A DNA stretch of 64,000 nucleotides from Clostridium sp. 1001271st1 H5 (GTDB lineage Bacteria; Bacillota; Clostridia; Lachnospirales; Lachnospiraceae): contig NZ_SPHO01000004.1 of the NCBI RefSeq assembly GCF_005845215.1, positions 186,001 to 250,000 of the forward strand. Direction: 5' to 3'. This document shows positions 54,373-63,449 of this stretch, in pieces (positions within the stretch are counted from its first letter, which is position 1; the number at the start of each line of letters is the position of its first letter). The notes beneath the pieces were generated by a model. It was given only the letters and a program-made list of their open reading frames with translations, made no database searches and had not been told where the DNA came from. Both the position numbers and the translations under genes were made by a program.

Positions 54373-56838
54373 CTACTCCCCTCTCTCAATGACCATGGTT
54401 ATATCGCTGTCATGCAGCAGACTGCCTGCATGGATACAGGCCATTCCGTGGTCCATCCTGAAATCAATGTCCTGTCCTCCTGCCTGGACCCTGGCCGGGC
54501 AGACATTATGGACCACAAAGGTAAGGTCCATATCCGTCCTGGTACAGCGTATAAGGACTTTGCCGCCCAGTCCGTCCATGTCAACGGTAAATCCGTGTTC
54601 ATAGGAACAGAACCTGCCCTTGCCCGTCATGGGATAACAGTGGATTTCCCACTGGTCATCCGCCTTCTGTCCTATATATTCCATCTCAGGCCCCATAGGA
54701 ATGATGGCGTTCTCCCTCACATAGACCGGTATCTTATCCAGGGGAACCACCTGTTCCAACCACTTCCCGCCTTCCACAATCCCGTCATCGTAAAAATCCG
54801 TCCATTGGCCCTGGGGAAGGTAGATTCTAACGGTATTGTCCTCATTTAACACAGGAATCACCATAAGCTCTTTTCCAAACAGATACTGGGTATCCAGTCC
54901 GGCTGTATTAAAATCCGTGGGATAGTCATAGAACACCGGCCTGTGTATCAGGGTATCCTCCTCCCGGACAGTCAGTGCCTCATTGTAGATGTAGGGAATC
55001 AGGCGGTAGCGCAGACCTGCATATTTTCTGTAAATATCAACGGCCTGCTGTCCAAAATCCCATGGCTCCCTGGAATAAAACCCGTGAAATCTGGCGTGGG
55101 AGCAGAACATGCCGAATTCCAGCCACCGGATATAAAGCTCCCGGCTGCTCTCAAACCAGAATCCCCCTATGTCGCTGGACCAGAAGGGTATACCGCTTAA
55201 TGAAAGGTTCAGGCATCCCTTTAAAGAGCTTGCAAGGCTTCCAAAATCCGTCCCCGCATCCCCTCCCCAGTGAACCGGATATTTCTGGGAACCGGCCCAG
55301 GCGCTTCTGGCCCATATAAGGGCTTTTTCTTCTCCCAGTTCTTCCATGGCCGCCTCATAGGCAGCCTTATTGTACAGCAGGGCATACAGATTATGCATAT
55401 CCCTGCCGTCGGCGCCCGCATACTGAAAGAACGCCGGGGCGGATTCCCCAAAGTCAGCCTTGATGACATCCACGCCCTTCCGGAGCAGGGGCTTTATCAG
55501 CTTTTCCTTATACCAACGGACTGCTTCCGGGTTGGTAAAATCAATAAGGCCATGGGGAAACTTAAGGTCCCCGTCCGGACCTGCGGCAAAATATCCATTG
55601 GCCGCCGCCTCATCGTATACCTCACAGGAGGTCTTTCCCCGTTCAATATAGGGAAGCTGCCAGAGGGACAGTTTAAATCCGTCCCGGTGGAGCTTATCAA
55701 TCATCTCTTCCACCCGGGGGAATTTCCTTTCATCAAACTTCCAGTCGCACACCCAGTTTTCCGTGAACCAGTCCGTATCAATGTGAATGACATCGCAGGG
55801 CAGCTTTCTGCTTCTCATCTGTTTTGCCACCCGCTCCACTTCCTCTCTGGTGCCATAGCTGATTTTACTCATCCAGATGCCGAAGGACCATTTGGGCGGC
55901 ACAGCAGGCAGCCCTGTCAGCCTGTGATACGCGGGAATAATGTCCTTAAGCCTGTCCCCCTCCATCAGAAAATAGTCCAGTATTGTTCCTTCCACCATGG
56001 TATAGTTTGCCTTGGATAAAGTGGCCCCCAAATCGCACCGTATTTTCCTGGAGGTATTATAAAAAATCCCGTATCCCCTGGAACTTATATAAAAGGGAAT
56101 GTATTTATATCCCCTCTCTGTGTTCACTCCAAGGGAATTGGTGTTCCACAAATCGAAGAGACGGCCCTTTCTTGACACGGACGTAAAATTCTCTCCCAGA
56201 CCGTAGAACTGTTCATAAGGTTCAGACCATGCCGATTCGCAGGCATACTGTTCCTTTGTGTTCCTGTCAAATAAAAATCCCATGGGGCATATCTCATAGG
56301 GCATGAAGGAATGGCTGTCCTTCCCGAACTGGCGGTAAATAACCTCCCCATGCCTGTTTTTAACCGACAGGTTCCATGGATTCTTCTGAATCACCGCTGT
56401 CACGCACCTGGTTGACATTACAATCTGATTCTCCGTCTCAGAACAGGTTACGCTGCATTCAGTCTCTTTCATGTCCTGAATCATTTCCGTTCTGTTCTCC
56501 GGCACAAAAAATCCCTCTGCCATGGTGACCCGGAGCGTGTTTTCATTTACAAACCTGAGCCGGATGGACAGGTTCCCGCGGTTGGGCTTTTCCGTAAACA
56601 CATGGCGGTAATCCAGATACCTGTATGTATGATTTTCATCCACGTACACGCCCTCTGCCAGGATATCGCATCCCTTTGGAACATTCGTACACGATTTCAC
56701 CTTATGCACCAGCAGCATGGTCAGGTTCTTTGACCGGCTGATTCTGGGAAATACCGGCATGTTTTCAAATAATTCTTCCTCACGGGCCAGGCTCTCGCCG
56801 GATAGGCCGTGCATGATTTCTCCAAGGCTTTTCTGCAT
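54373..56838 (-). CDS. GH31 glycoside hydrolase, YicI-like (alpha-xylosidase-type)
   Basis: An 821-residue GH31 enzyme, no signal peptide. The nucleophile is probably Asp462 (VIKADFGESAP) and the acid/base Asp527 (VHWGGDAGTDF). The KADFGE motif and HIDTDWFTENWVCDWKFDERKFP resemble YicI-type alpha-xylosidases. With the ABC importer it should cleave imported alpha-linked oligosaccharides, perhaps isoprimeverose-like or branched alpha-glucosides. GAGAGGAG lies 8 nt before ATG 56838. The permease gene ends 14 bp upstream. Confidence 0.9.
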   Translation of the reverse strand: MQKSLGEIMHGLSGESLAREEELFENMPVFPRISRSKNLTMLLVHKVKSCTNVPKGCDILAEGVYVDENHTYRYLDYRHVFTEKPNRGNLSIRLRFVNENTLRVTMAEGFFVPENRTEMIQDMKETECSVTCSETENQIVMSTRCVTAVIQKNPWNLSVKNRHGEVIYRQFGKDSHSFMPYEICPMGFLFDRNTKEQYACESAWSEPYEQFYGLGENFTSVSRKGRLFDLWNTNSLGVNTERGYKYIPFYISSRGYGIFYNTSRKIRCDLGATLSKANYTMVEGTILDYFLMEGDRLKDIIPAYHRLTGLPAVPPKWSFGIWMSKISYGTREEVERVAKQMRSRKLPCDVIHIDTDWFTENWVCDWKFDERKFPRVEEMIDKLHRDGFKLSLWQLPYIERGKTSCEVYDEAAANGYFAAGPDGDLKFPHGLIDFTNPEAVRWYKEKLIKPLLRKGVDVIKADFGESAPAFFQYAGADGRDMHNLYALLYNKAAYEAAMEELGEEKALIWARSAWAGSQKYPVHWGGDAGTDFGSLASSLKGCLNLSLSGIPFWSSDIGGFWFESSRELYIRWLEFGMFCSHARFHGFYSREPWDFGQQAVDIYRKYAGLRYRLIPYIYNEALTVREEDTLIHRPVFYDYPTDFNTAGLDTQYLFGKELMVIPVLNEDNTVRIYLPQGQWTDFYDDGIVEGGKWLEQVVPLDKIPVYVRENAIIPMGPEMEYIGQKADDQWEIHCYPMTGKGRFCSYEHGFTVDMDGLGGKVLIRCTRTDMDLTFVVHNVCPARVQAGGQDIDFRMDHGMACIHAGSLLHDSDITMVIERGE

Positions 56839-56852
56839 CTTTTATACTCCTC

Positions 56853-57695
56853 TCACCCTTTGACTGAGCCAGCTGTCAGACCGCTGACTATGTATTTCTG
56901 CAGGCATATAAATACGATTACAATGGGCAGCACCACCACGGTTGAATAGGCCATGAGAATCTCCCATCTGACTCCCAGCTCCCCCATTGCCTTATACAGA
57001 ATCAGAGGCAGGGTCTTCAGCTTTTCCTGGTTCAGGAATGTCAGCGAGAACACCATGTCGCCCCAGGACATGAACAGCGCCATGGAAGTCGCTGTCACGA
57101 TGCCCGGATAGCTGATGGGAACCATAATCCGGATGAATGTTCCCAGGGGGCCGCATCCGTCAATGATGGCAGCCTCCTCCAGTTCCCTGGGTATGTCCTT
57201 AAAATATGTCCTGAGTATAATGACCACAAACGGTATGGTAATGGTTGCGTCAGACAGGATAACCCCCAGATGATTGTTGATTAAGCCCAGCTTATTAAAA
57301 TTCACAAACAGAGGTGTCAATATCAGGGAGCTGGGCAGCATCTGGGCCACCAGGAAGATGAATAAGAGCACGCTTATCATCCTGCTTTTAAATCTAGCCA
57401 GCCCATAGGAGGCCGGAACCCCCAGAACCAGGGTGAGGGCTGTCGCCCCCACCGATACCACCACACTGTTCTTCAGATAGGTAAACAGGCTGACGCCATG
57501 TTCGTTTTTCAGAATATATGAATCAAACACTATTTTGCTGGGAAAAAAAGACGGATTGGAAAAGGATTCCCCCGGCGGTCTAAGGGACGTGGTCACCATC
57601 CAATACAGAGGAAACAGGAATACACAGGTAATCAGTATGCCCGCAGCTGTCAGGACAGCCTTCCTCCGGCCCCCATTATGTTCTCTATCCTTCAT
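56853..57695 (-). CDS. ABC sugar transporter permease (MalG/CUT1 type)
   Basis: A 280-residue permease with six membrane segments; the EAA loop is EAAIIDGCGPLGTFIRIMVPIS, which docks to the ATPase. It imports an oligosaccharide with the permease and binding protein coded upstream. ATG 57695 has GGAGG 8 nt upstream. No ATPase gene is in the operon; in Firmicutes CUT1 systems often share an MsmK-type ATPase coded elsewhere. Confidence 0.9.
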   Translation of the reverse strand: MKDREHNGGRRKAVLTAAGILITCVFLFPLYWMVTTSLRPPGESFSNPSFFPSKIVFDSYILKNEHGVSLFTYLKNSVVVSVGATALTLVLGVPASYGLARFKSRMISVLLFIFLVAQMLPSSLILTPLFVNFNKLGLINNHLGVILSDATITIPFVVIILRTYFKDIPRELEEAAIIDGCGPLGTFIRIMVPISYPGIVTATSMALFMSWGDMVFSLTFLNQEKLKTLPLILYKAMGELGVRWEILMAYSTVVVLPIVIVFICLQKYIVSGLTAGSVKG

Positions 57696-57707
57696 TATCC
57701 CCACCTC

Positions 57708-58610
57708 CTAATTTTCATCTTCCCGCGTCACAATATGAATATAAATCATTCCCACTGCCATCAGCAGTACAAACAGGATATTGGCCACCGCTGCTCCCTG
57801 GGAGAAATTATATTCGCTGAAGGAATAGCGGTAGGCCAGGGTGGACAGCATCTCCGTGGAGGAGCCGGGTCCTCCCCCTGTCATCACGTATACCAGGTCA
57901 AACACCTTAAACGTATATATGAATCCCAAGGTCAGCACGGATATGATGGCCGGTCTCAAAAGAGGCACTGTAATGTAGAAAAACCTTTGTATTCTGGTAG
58001 CGCCGTCAATGCTGGCCGATTCATATATGTCCTGGGGCACCGTGGTCAGCGCTGTTGCCAGAAGAATCATGTTAAAGGGAACGCCCTTCCATATGTTTGC
58101 AATTATAATGGCGGCCATGGCCGTGTTCCCATGGGCCAGCCATTCCACCGGCCTGTGTATCAGGTGCAGCCCCATGAGGATGCGGTTGATGATGCCTATA
58201 TCGCTGTTGAACATGTATTTGAACACGCCGGCAACCGCAACCATGGGAATCATCCAGGCCACCACATTGATGGCCCGCAGGGGTCCGGCCCCCTTAAAGT
58301 CCTGGCCAAAGAACAGGGCCATGAGAAACCCGATGGGAAATTGGAACACAAGGCACCATACGGTGAATATCAGGGTATTCTTTACGGCAATCCACGTGAC
58401 ATCTGTCCTGCATATTTTCCGGTAAATCTTAAGTCCCACAAAATGGCTGTCGCCTGTGGCAAAATTCATTAAATCCACATTCTTAAAGCTCATGATTATA
58501 TTGCTTATGATTGGAAAAATAATCATGATAGTCATGAACGCTGCACCCGGCAGGACAAATGCAAACAGTGTCAGCTTCTTCTTAAAGAAATATCCTCTCT
58601 TATATCCCAT
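57708..58610 (-). CDS. ABC sugar transporter permease (MalF/UgpA type)
   Basis: A 300-residue permease with six membrane segments and the EAA-type loop YESASIDGATRIQRFFYITVPLL. It pairs with the MalG-type permease 12 bp downstream. ATG 58610 is chosen for GGAG upstream. The upstream gene codes for the binding protein. Confidence 0.9.
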   Translation of the reverse strand: MGYKRGYFFKKKLTLFAFVLPGAAFMTIMIIFPIISNIIMSFKNVDLMNFATGDSHFVGLKIYRKICRTDVTWIAVKNTLIFTVWCLVFQFPIGFLMALFFGQDFKGAGPLRAINVVAWMIPMVAVAGVFKYMFNSDIGIINRILMGLHLIHRPVEWLAHGNTAMAAIIIANIWKGVPFNMILLATALTTVPQDIYESASIDGATRIQRFFYITVPLLRPAIISVLTLGFIYTFKVFDLVYVMTGGGPGSSTEMLSTLAYRYSFSEYNFSQGAAVANILFVLLMAVGMIYIHIVTREDEN

Positions 58611-58646
58611 ATTCCCACTCCGTTTCACAAAAAGGGCGCTCCGTCC

Positions 58647-59957
58647 CTATTCATTGATGATTTCCGCAACCTCTGCTGCCGCCTGCTTCAGGGCATCATC
58701 CACTGATTTGGCGCCTGACAGCACATCCTGGTATGCAAACTGAATGGCGCTGGAAATCTCCGGCCACTTGGGATGAGGTCCTCTGGCCTTTGCAATCTTT
58801 AACTGTTCCGTATAGACGGAAAGAATCGGGTCATCCAGCCACAGGGTACTCTCAGCCACAGCATCCTCCCTTGGGGAAATATAACCGGCATCCTCACAGA
58901 ATTTCCTGGAATTCTCCTTGCTGCTGAGGAATTTCATTAATTCCCAGGACGCTTCCCTGTTGTCATCCTTCATCATCATGATGTTACCGCCTCCAATGGG
59001 TGAAGCAGCATTTTTGTAGTTGGGGAAGGTGACCACGCCGTAATTCAGGTCCGGATTCTCATTCTGGATATTGGTATTCAGCCAGCTTCCGGCCACCATC
59101 ATGGCTGACTTGCCGGTTGCGAACAGGGAGGCGCACATATCTGCCTGCGTCATGGATATCAGCTCCTTGCTCATATATCCGTTCTGGTAGAAATCATGAA
59201 TCATGGTAAGGGCTTCCTTTGCCCCGTCCGAATCCAGGCTGTCGTAATCCGCTCCTGCCTGCCAGATAAACGGAAGCACGTCAAAGGTTCCTTCCTCTGA
59301 TTTAATAAGGGACATGGTAAGTCCGTAATGGTCCGCCGTGGTGGTCTGTGCTGTCAGATTCTTAAAATCATCCCAGGTCCAGTCGCTGGTGGGATACTCC
59401 AGTCCCATTTCATCAAAAATGTCTTTGTTATACATAATGGCAAGACAGTTGCTGTAATAAGGAACCCCGTAATACTTTCCCCCGTACTGGGCCGAGTTGG
59501 CCGGAGCTTCAAAATAATTCTCCAGTTCTCCCCACGCCTCCACCTCGCTTGTAATATCCATGGCCGCTCCCATGGCTGCAAAGGAGACATTGTCAACCGT
59601 ATCGCACAGCGTTACATCCGGCAGCTGGTCCGCAGCAACGCCAATGGACAGCTGTTTCTTGATTTCCGCAAAAGCCACGCTCTGGGTTTCCACCTTGATG
59701 TCCGGATGCAGTTCCTGGAATTCATCAATCATTTGAAGCAGAAGCGTTGCCTGGTCCGGAGAAATGTGATACCACATCTCTATGGTGGTCTGGTCCTGGG
59801 CCTGGGCTGCGGTCCCTGGAGCCTGGCCTGGGGTGCCCGGGTCCTGGGTTTCCTGGCTGGTTCCTGTGCTGCTGCCTGTGCCGGCTCCTGAACAGCCTGC
59901 AAGCATGACGGCTGCCAGTCCAAGGGCAATTCCTCTTGTGAATAAACGTTTTTTCAT
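58647..59957 (-). CDS. ABC sugar-binding lipoprotein (CUT1 family)
   Basis: A 436-residue solute-binding protein with signal peptide and lipobox (VMLAGC, Cys about 22), a Gly/Ser/Gln linker (about 23-55) and the family fold (TIEMWYHISPDQATLL, YGVPYYSNCLAIMYNKDIFDEMGL, GKSAMMVAGSWL, LMKFLSSKENSRKF). It captures an oligosaccharide at the outer face of the membrane. AGGAGGGG lies 5 nt before ATG 59957. First gene of the transporter/GH31 operon, divergent from its regulators. Confidence 0.9.
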   Translation of the reverse strand: MKKRLFTRGIALGLAAVMLAGCSGAGTGSSTGTSQETQDPGTPGQAPGTAAQAQDQTTIEMWYHISPDQATLLLQMIDEFQELHPDIKVETQSVAFAEIKKQLSIGVAADQLPDVTLCDTVDNVSFAAMGAAMDITSEVEAWGELENYFEAPANSAQYGGKYYGVPYYSNCLAIMYNKDIFDEMGLEYPTSDWTWDDFKNLTAQTTTADHYGLTMSLIKSEEGTFDVLPFIWQAGADYDSLDSDGAKEALTMIHDFYQNGYMSKELISMTQADMCASLFATGKSAMMVAGSWLNTNIQNENPDLNYGVVTFPNYKNAASPIGGGNIMMMKDDNREASWELMKFLSSKENSRKFCEDAGYISPREDAVAESTLWLDDPILSVYTEQLKIAKARGPHPKWPEISSAIQFAYQDVLSGAKSVDDALKQAAAEVAEIINE

Positions 59958-59995
59958 GTAATCCCCTCCTGTATTTTCTGTCATCTGATGTCCCT

Positions 59996-60058
59996 AGTAT
60001 ATCCATTTAATCCAATTTAGGGAATTCCATTATTTTAACTTCATTTTGATATTTTAAC
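59996..60058 (-). promoter_or_regulatory. Control region of the ABC/GH31 operon with direct repeats
   Basis: On the minus strand the -10 box TATACT (59996-60001) has no good -35 box at the right place (TTCCCT, 60019-60024). Upstream, ATTTTAAC recurs at 60032-60039 and 60051-60058, 19 bp apart. This looks like an activator-dependent promoter with half-sites for the AraC-type regulator (inference). Confidence 0.45.
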
Positions 60059-60087
60059 CAAAATCCATTCCACTTTTTTAAACCATA

Positions 60088-60116
60088 TTGACTAATTTGA
60101 TGGTTAATTCTATAAT
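60088..60116 (+). promoter_or_regulatory. Promoter of the YesM/YesN-like genes
   Basis: TTGACT (60088-60093) and perfect TATAAT (60111-60116) with a 17-nt spacer, about 45 nt before GTG 60162. Confidence 0.75.
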
Positions 60117-60161
60117 TAAGCCACTTATTAGTACTACATTTCAGCGCGAGGGGGGATTTGT

Positions 60162-61967
60162 GTGAGAAAATTTATCCGGTGGATAAAGGCACATTTTTTA
60201 TATAAGATACGATACCAGATTACCATTTTCCTGTTCTTTGTAACCTTTCTTCCTGTTATCAGCATTCAGCTTTTTAACTATGAAAAGACATCTGAGATGC
60301 TGCTGACCAAAAACCATTCCCTCCTGGCGGATAACCTGCAGCTGACACAGAACAGCATCAACAATGTGCTGACAGACTACAAGCGCATCCTGTTCCAGAT
60401 GTCCACTGATGTCACCTGTATGGATAATATACTGGAACTGTCCAAGGTCTCCCCTGATTCCGCAGAATACAGGCGCATCTCAGAATCACTGGAAACATAT
60501 ATCAAGGCCAACATTCTCATGTACCCGGAAATACAGGCCCTGTGCGTCATCAGCACCACCGGCACCCCCTATATCTATGTTCAGAAACGGCAGAAGACCC
60601 AGCCAATCATTGATTATTTCAAAGCAAATAAGGAAGAGCTGAACAAAATGCTCCTTTCCTCCACCCGCTCCGCCATTGGTACCATACACGACGACAGCCC
60701 TTATTACGACCCGGAGCACCCGGTGTTCTTTCTGGGCAGCAGGACCATTCATTACGAAAAAATGAAGATAACAGGCAGCATACTTCTGTTCATCTCGCCG
60801 GACAAGATGAATTCCGCCATCAATAACCCGGATTCCCAGGTCTATCCCTTTACGGACAAGCTTCTGGTGGATTCCTCCGGAAGGCTCATTTGTTCCAAAG
60901 ACAGGCACACCGGTAAAAACCTTACTGCACTGGAGGGTTACAGGGACATTGACTGGGATAACCTGTCCTCTGACTCCGGGGACATGCAGGGAGACTATCT
61001 GGTGTCCCAGATACCTCTGGAGCATTTTGACCTGCACCTTATAAACATTGTGGATTACGGTCAGATGACAAAGGACCTGGAAGCGCTGTGGACCACCATT
61101 ACCCTGGCCATATCGGCCATCCTGCTTGTGGCCATGCTGGTGGCCTATGTGCTCTGCCACAAGTTCATATTCTCCATTGAAAATGTGGCTGCCAAAATGA
61201 ATCTGTTTGATGAGAACCATCTGGATATTGAAATCAGGAACATGAGCAGAAATGAGCTCCGCATCATAGAGTCCTCCTTTAACCGGATGCTGGGACAGAT
61301 TCGGGGTCTGCTGGATGAAAACAAGCAGCAGTATAAGAAAATCTGCGAAGCTGAGTTAAAATCCCTGGAACTCCAAATCAATCCCCATTTCCTGTTCAAC
61401 ACCCTGGACTCCATCTGCTGGACAGCTGCCCAGGAAAACTGTCTGACTGTCAGCGAGCAGCTCAATAAGCTGGCTGCCATCCTGCGCCACACGGTCTATA
61501 ACATGAACTCCGTGGTTCCCCTCCAGGATGAAATCTGCTGGATGCAGAATTACCTGGATTTACAGAAAAGCCGCTTTCACGGCCGTTTTTCCTACCACAT
61601 AAGCGACCTGACAAAGGGCGGGCGCATTTATATCCATAAGCTGCTTTTACAGCCATTTCTGGAAAACGCCCTGATTCACGGATTTGAGAGCCTGCCCCGC
61701 AAGGGCTGCCTGGAGATTGCCTGCCGCATCATCGGCAAAACCCACCTGCTTCTGCAGGTGACAGACAACGGCTGCGGCATACCGGAAGAAACAGTGCGGG
61801 AAATCAATCTTCTCTTTACCACAGGCCAGTCACCCTTTGCCGGCATTGGCCTGACCAATATTGCATACCGGACAAAGGGCTATTATCCTCACAGCCGGAT
61901 TTTAGTGTCCTCCTCTCCCCGCGGAACCTGCTTTAAGATATTTATACCAATGAATGAAATGGAGTGA
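60162..61967 (+). CDS. YesM-type sensor histidine kinase
   Basis: A 601-residue membrane kinase. Two membrane segments (about 16-38 and 305-330) enclose a large extracellular Cache-like sensor. A HAMP domain (about 330-385) precedes the His_kinase domain with ELQINPHFLFNTLDSICW (phospho-His in NPHFLFN), and a HATPase domain with LLQPFLENALIHG, DNGCGI and GIGLTNI. It probably senses the sugar or its binding protein. GTG 60162 has GAGGGGGGA upstream. Its stop is 5 bp before the response regulator start. Confidence 0.9.
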   Translation: MRKFIRWIKAHFLYKIRYQITIFLFFVTFLPVISIQLFNYEKTSEMLLTKNHSLLADNLQLTQNSINNVLTDYKRILFQMSTDVTCMDNILELSKVSPDSAEYRRISESLETYIKANILMYPEIQALCVISTTGTPYIYVQKRQKTQPIIDYFKANKEELNKMLLSSTRSAIGTIHDDSPYYDPEHPVFFLGSRTIHYEKMKITGSILLFISPDKMNSAINNPDSQVYPFTDKLLVDSSGRLICSKDRHTGKNLTALEGYRDIDWDNLSSDSGDMQGDYLVSQIPLEHFDLHLINIVDYGQMTKDLEALWTTITLAISAILLVAMLVAYVLCHKFIFSIENVAAKMNLFDENHLDIEIRNMSRNELRIIESSFNRMLGQIRGLLDENKQQYKKICEAELKSLELQINPHFLFNTLDSICWTAAQENCLTVSEQLNKLAAILRHTVYNMNSVVPLQDEICWMQNYLDLQKSRFHGRFSYHISDLTKGGRIYIHKLLLQPFLENALIHGFESLPRKGCLEIACRIIGKTHLLLQVTDNGCGIPEETVREINLLFTTGQSPFAGIGLTNIAYRTKGYYPHSRILVSSSPRGTCFKIFIPMNEME

Positions 61968-61972
61968 CAGAT

Positions 61973-63406
61973 ATGTTTCGATTGTTAATTGTGGAAGATG
62001 AAGAGAACTCAAGAAAGGGCCTGAAAGCCACACTGGCGCCCATACCCAACCTGGAAATCGACACTGCCTGTGATGGGCGGGAGGGCTATGCCAAAGCCAT
62101 CCGCTGGAATCCGGATATCATTATCAGCGATATTCACATGCCTGTCTGGGATGGACTTGTGATGACGGAAAAGCTCTGCAAAAAGGCGTTTGCAGGCACC
62201 ATATATCTGCTGACCGGATACGCGGAATTTGAATATGCCAGAAAGGCCCTGCAGTACCATGTGGAAGATTATATTCTGAAACCGGTGGTGCCCTCCAAAC
62301 TCAGGAATCTCATAGAAGTCAAATTAAAGGAGCTGAACAAAAAAAGAAACAGCCAGAATCCCCAGCTGTGCCATCTCCTGTCGGACGAGGATTCAGTGCT
62401 GCTCACAGAGCGCCTGTCCCCCTGCTGCTATACGGATTATTTTCTGGCCGTGGTCTATATGGAACAGGAGCACCATCTTCCCCTGGAGGTCAAGGAGGCT
62501 GTCATAGAGGAACGGGGCCATTATATCCTGACCCTGCCGGATAAGCACTACCGCGGCATTCTGATTGGCTTTACAAACCATATGATTCATCACGGAAAGA
62601 TAGACCGGATTGCATCCCTGCTGGAGCCGTACGAACACCTGACCTGCATTTATGAAACGCGGCAGGCTGGTTCCGTCGGAAGCTGGCCCCTTGCCTTTGA
62701 ACGGCTCCGGAATGCGGTTCCCTGGACCATTACCTGCTGTTCCTCCTTTCTGGCCTACGATGCATACATGGAACAGGAGGCAGGGGAATTAAGCGAGGAT
62801 GCATTTTTTAAAAAGGACCTGCAGCGCATGCTCTGCAGCAGCGACTTTAACGGCTGCAGAAAAATACTGCTCAAAAAGCTCAGCCAGATGCAGTCTGGCG
62901 CCTGCCACCCCAGCCACATACTTGCAGCTGCCGTGTCCGGTCTGGTCAAGCTGGACTCCAAACAGGCTTACCTGGAGGCGGTAAACCAGATGGCGGCCGC
63001 CAGAACCATGCATGAAATCAGGGCCTGCATTGATTCCTATTTTGAGACATGCCAGTGCAGGCCCGCATCCGCCAGCTACTCTCCCCTGATTCAGAAAGCC
63101 CTCCATGTGATTGATAAGAGCTATAAAGAACCGATTTCCCTGAATTCCGTTGCGGAACAGCTCAACATCACTCCCCAGTACCTCAGCCGGATATTCATGA
63201 AGGAGATGTCCCGTTCTTTTGTGGACTATCTGACCTCCTACCGCATAGAGCGCGCCAAAAGCCTGCTTCAGGACACAAACATGAAAATCAACATGGTCTG
63301 CCTCCAGGCAGGATATCCGGATGCCAAGTATTTCTGCACCCTGTTCAAGAAAATAACCGGCGTGACCCCCAACCAGTACCGCGCCAGCAAGGCCAATCCA
63401 TCGTGA
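61973..63406 (+). CDS. YesN-type response regulator, AraC family
   Basis: A 477-residue regulator. The receiver (about 1-120) has LLIVEDEENS, IIISDIHMPVWDG (phospho-Asp about 53) and Lys in YILKPV. A middle domain of unknown role is followed by two AraC helix-turn-helices (YKEPISLNSVAEQLNITPQYLSRIF and INMVCLQAGYPDAKYFCTLFKKITGVTPNQYR-like, about 385-475). It probably activates the divergent transporter/GH31 operon. ATG 61973 has GGAG 8 nt upstream; an in-frame GTG at 61964 overlaps the kinase stop. Confidence 0.9.
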   Translation: MFRLLIVEDEENSRKGLKATLAPIPNLEIDTACDGREGYAKAIRWNPDIIISDIHMPVWDGLVMTEKLCKKAFAGTIYLLTGYAEFEYARKALQYHVEDYILKPVVPSKLRNLIEVKLKELNKKRNSQNPQLCHLLSDEDSVLLTERLSPCCYTDYFLAVVYMEQEHHLPLEVKEAVIEERGHYILTLPDKHYRGILIGFTNHMIHHGKIDRIASLLEPYEHLTCIYETRQAGSVGSWPLAFERLRNAVPWTITCCSSFLAYDAYMEQEAGELSEDAFFKKDLQRMLCSSDFNGCRKILLKKLSQMQSGACHPSHILAAAVSGLVKLDSKQAYLEAVNQMAAARTMHEIRACIDSYFETCQCRPASASYSPLIQKALHVIDKSYKEPISLNSVAEQLNITPQYLSRIFMKEMSRSFVDYLTSYRIERAKSLLQDTNMKINMVCLQAGYPDAKYFCTLFKKITGVTPNQYRASKANPS

Positions 63407-63419
63407 TTGGCCTTTGCTT
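63389..63419 (+). terminator. Terminator overlapping the end of the response regulator gene
   Basis: AAGGCCAATC (63389-63398) pairs with GATTGGCCTT (63405-63414), followed by TTTGCTT. The stop codon (63404-63406) lies in the loop and second arm. Confidence 0.7.
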
Positions 63420-63449
63420 ACACACTCTGGAATGTGTCAGAAAAATGCT

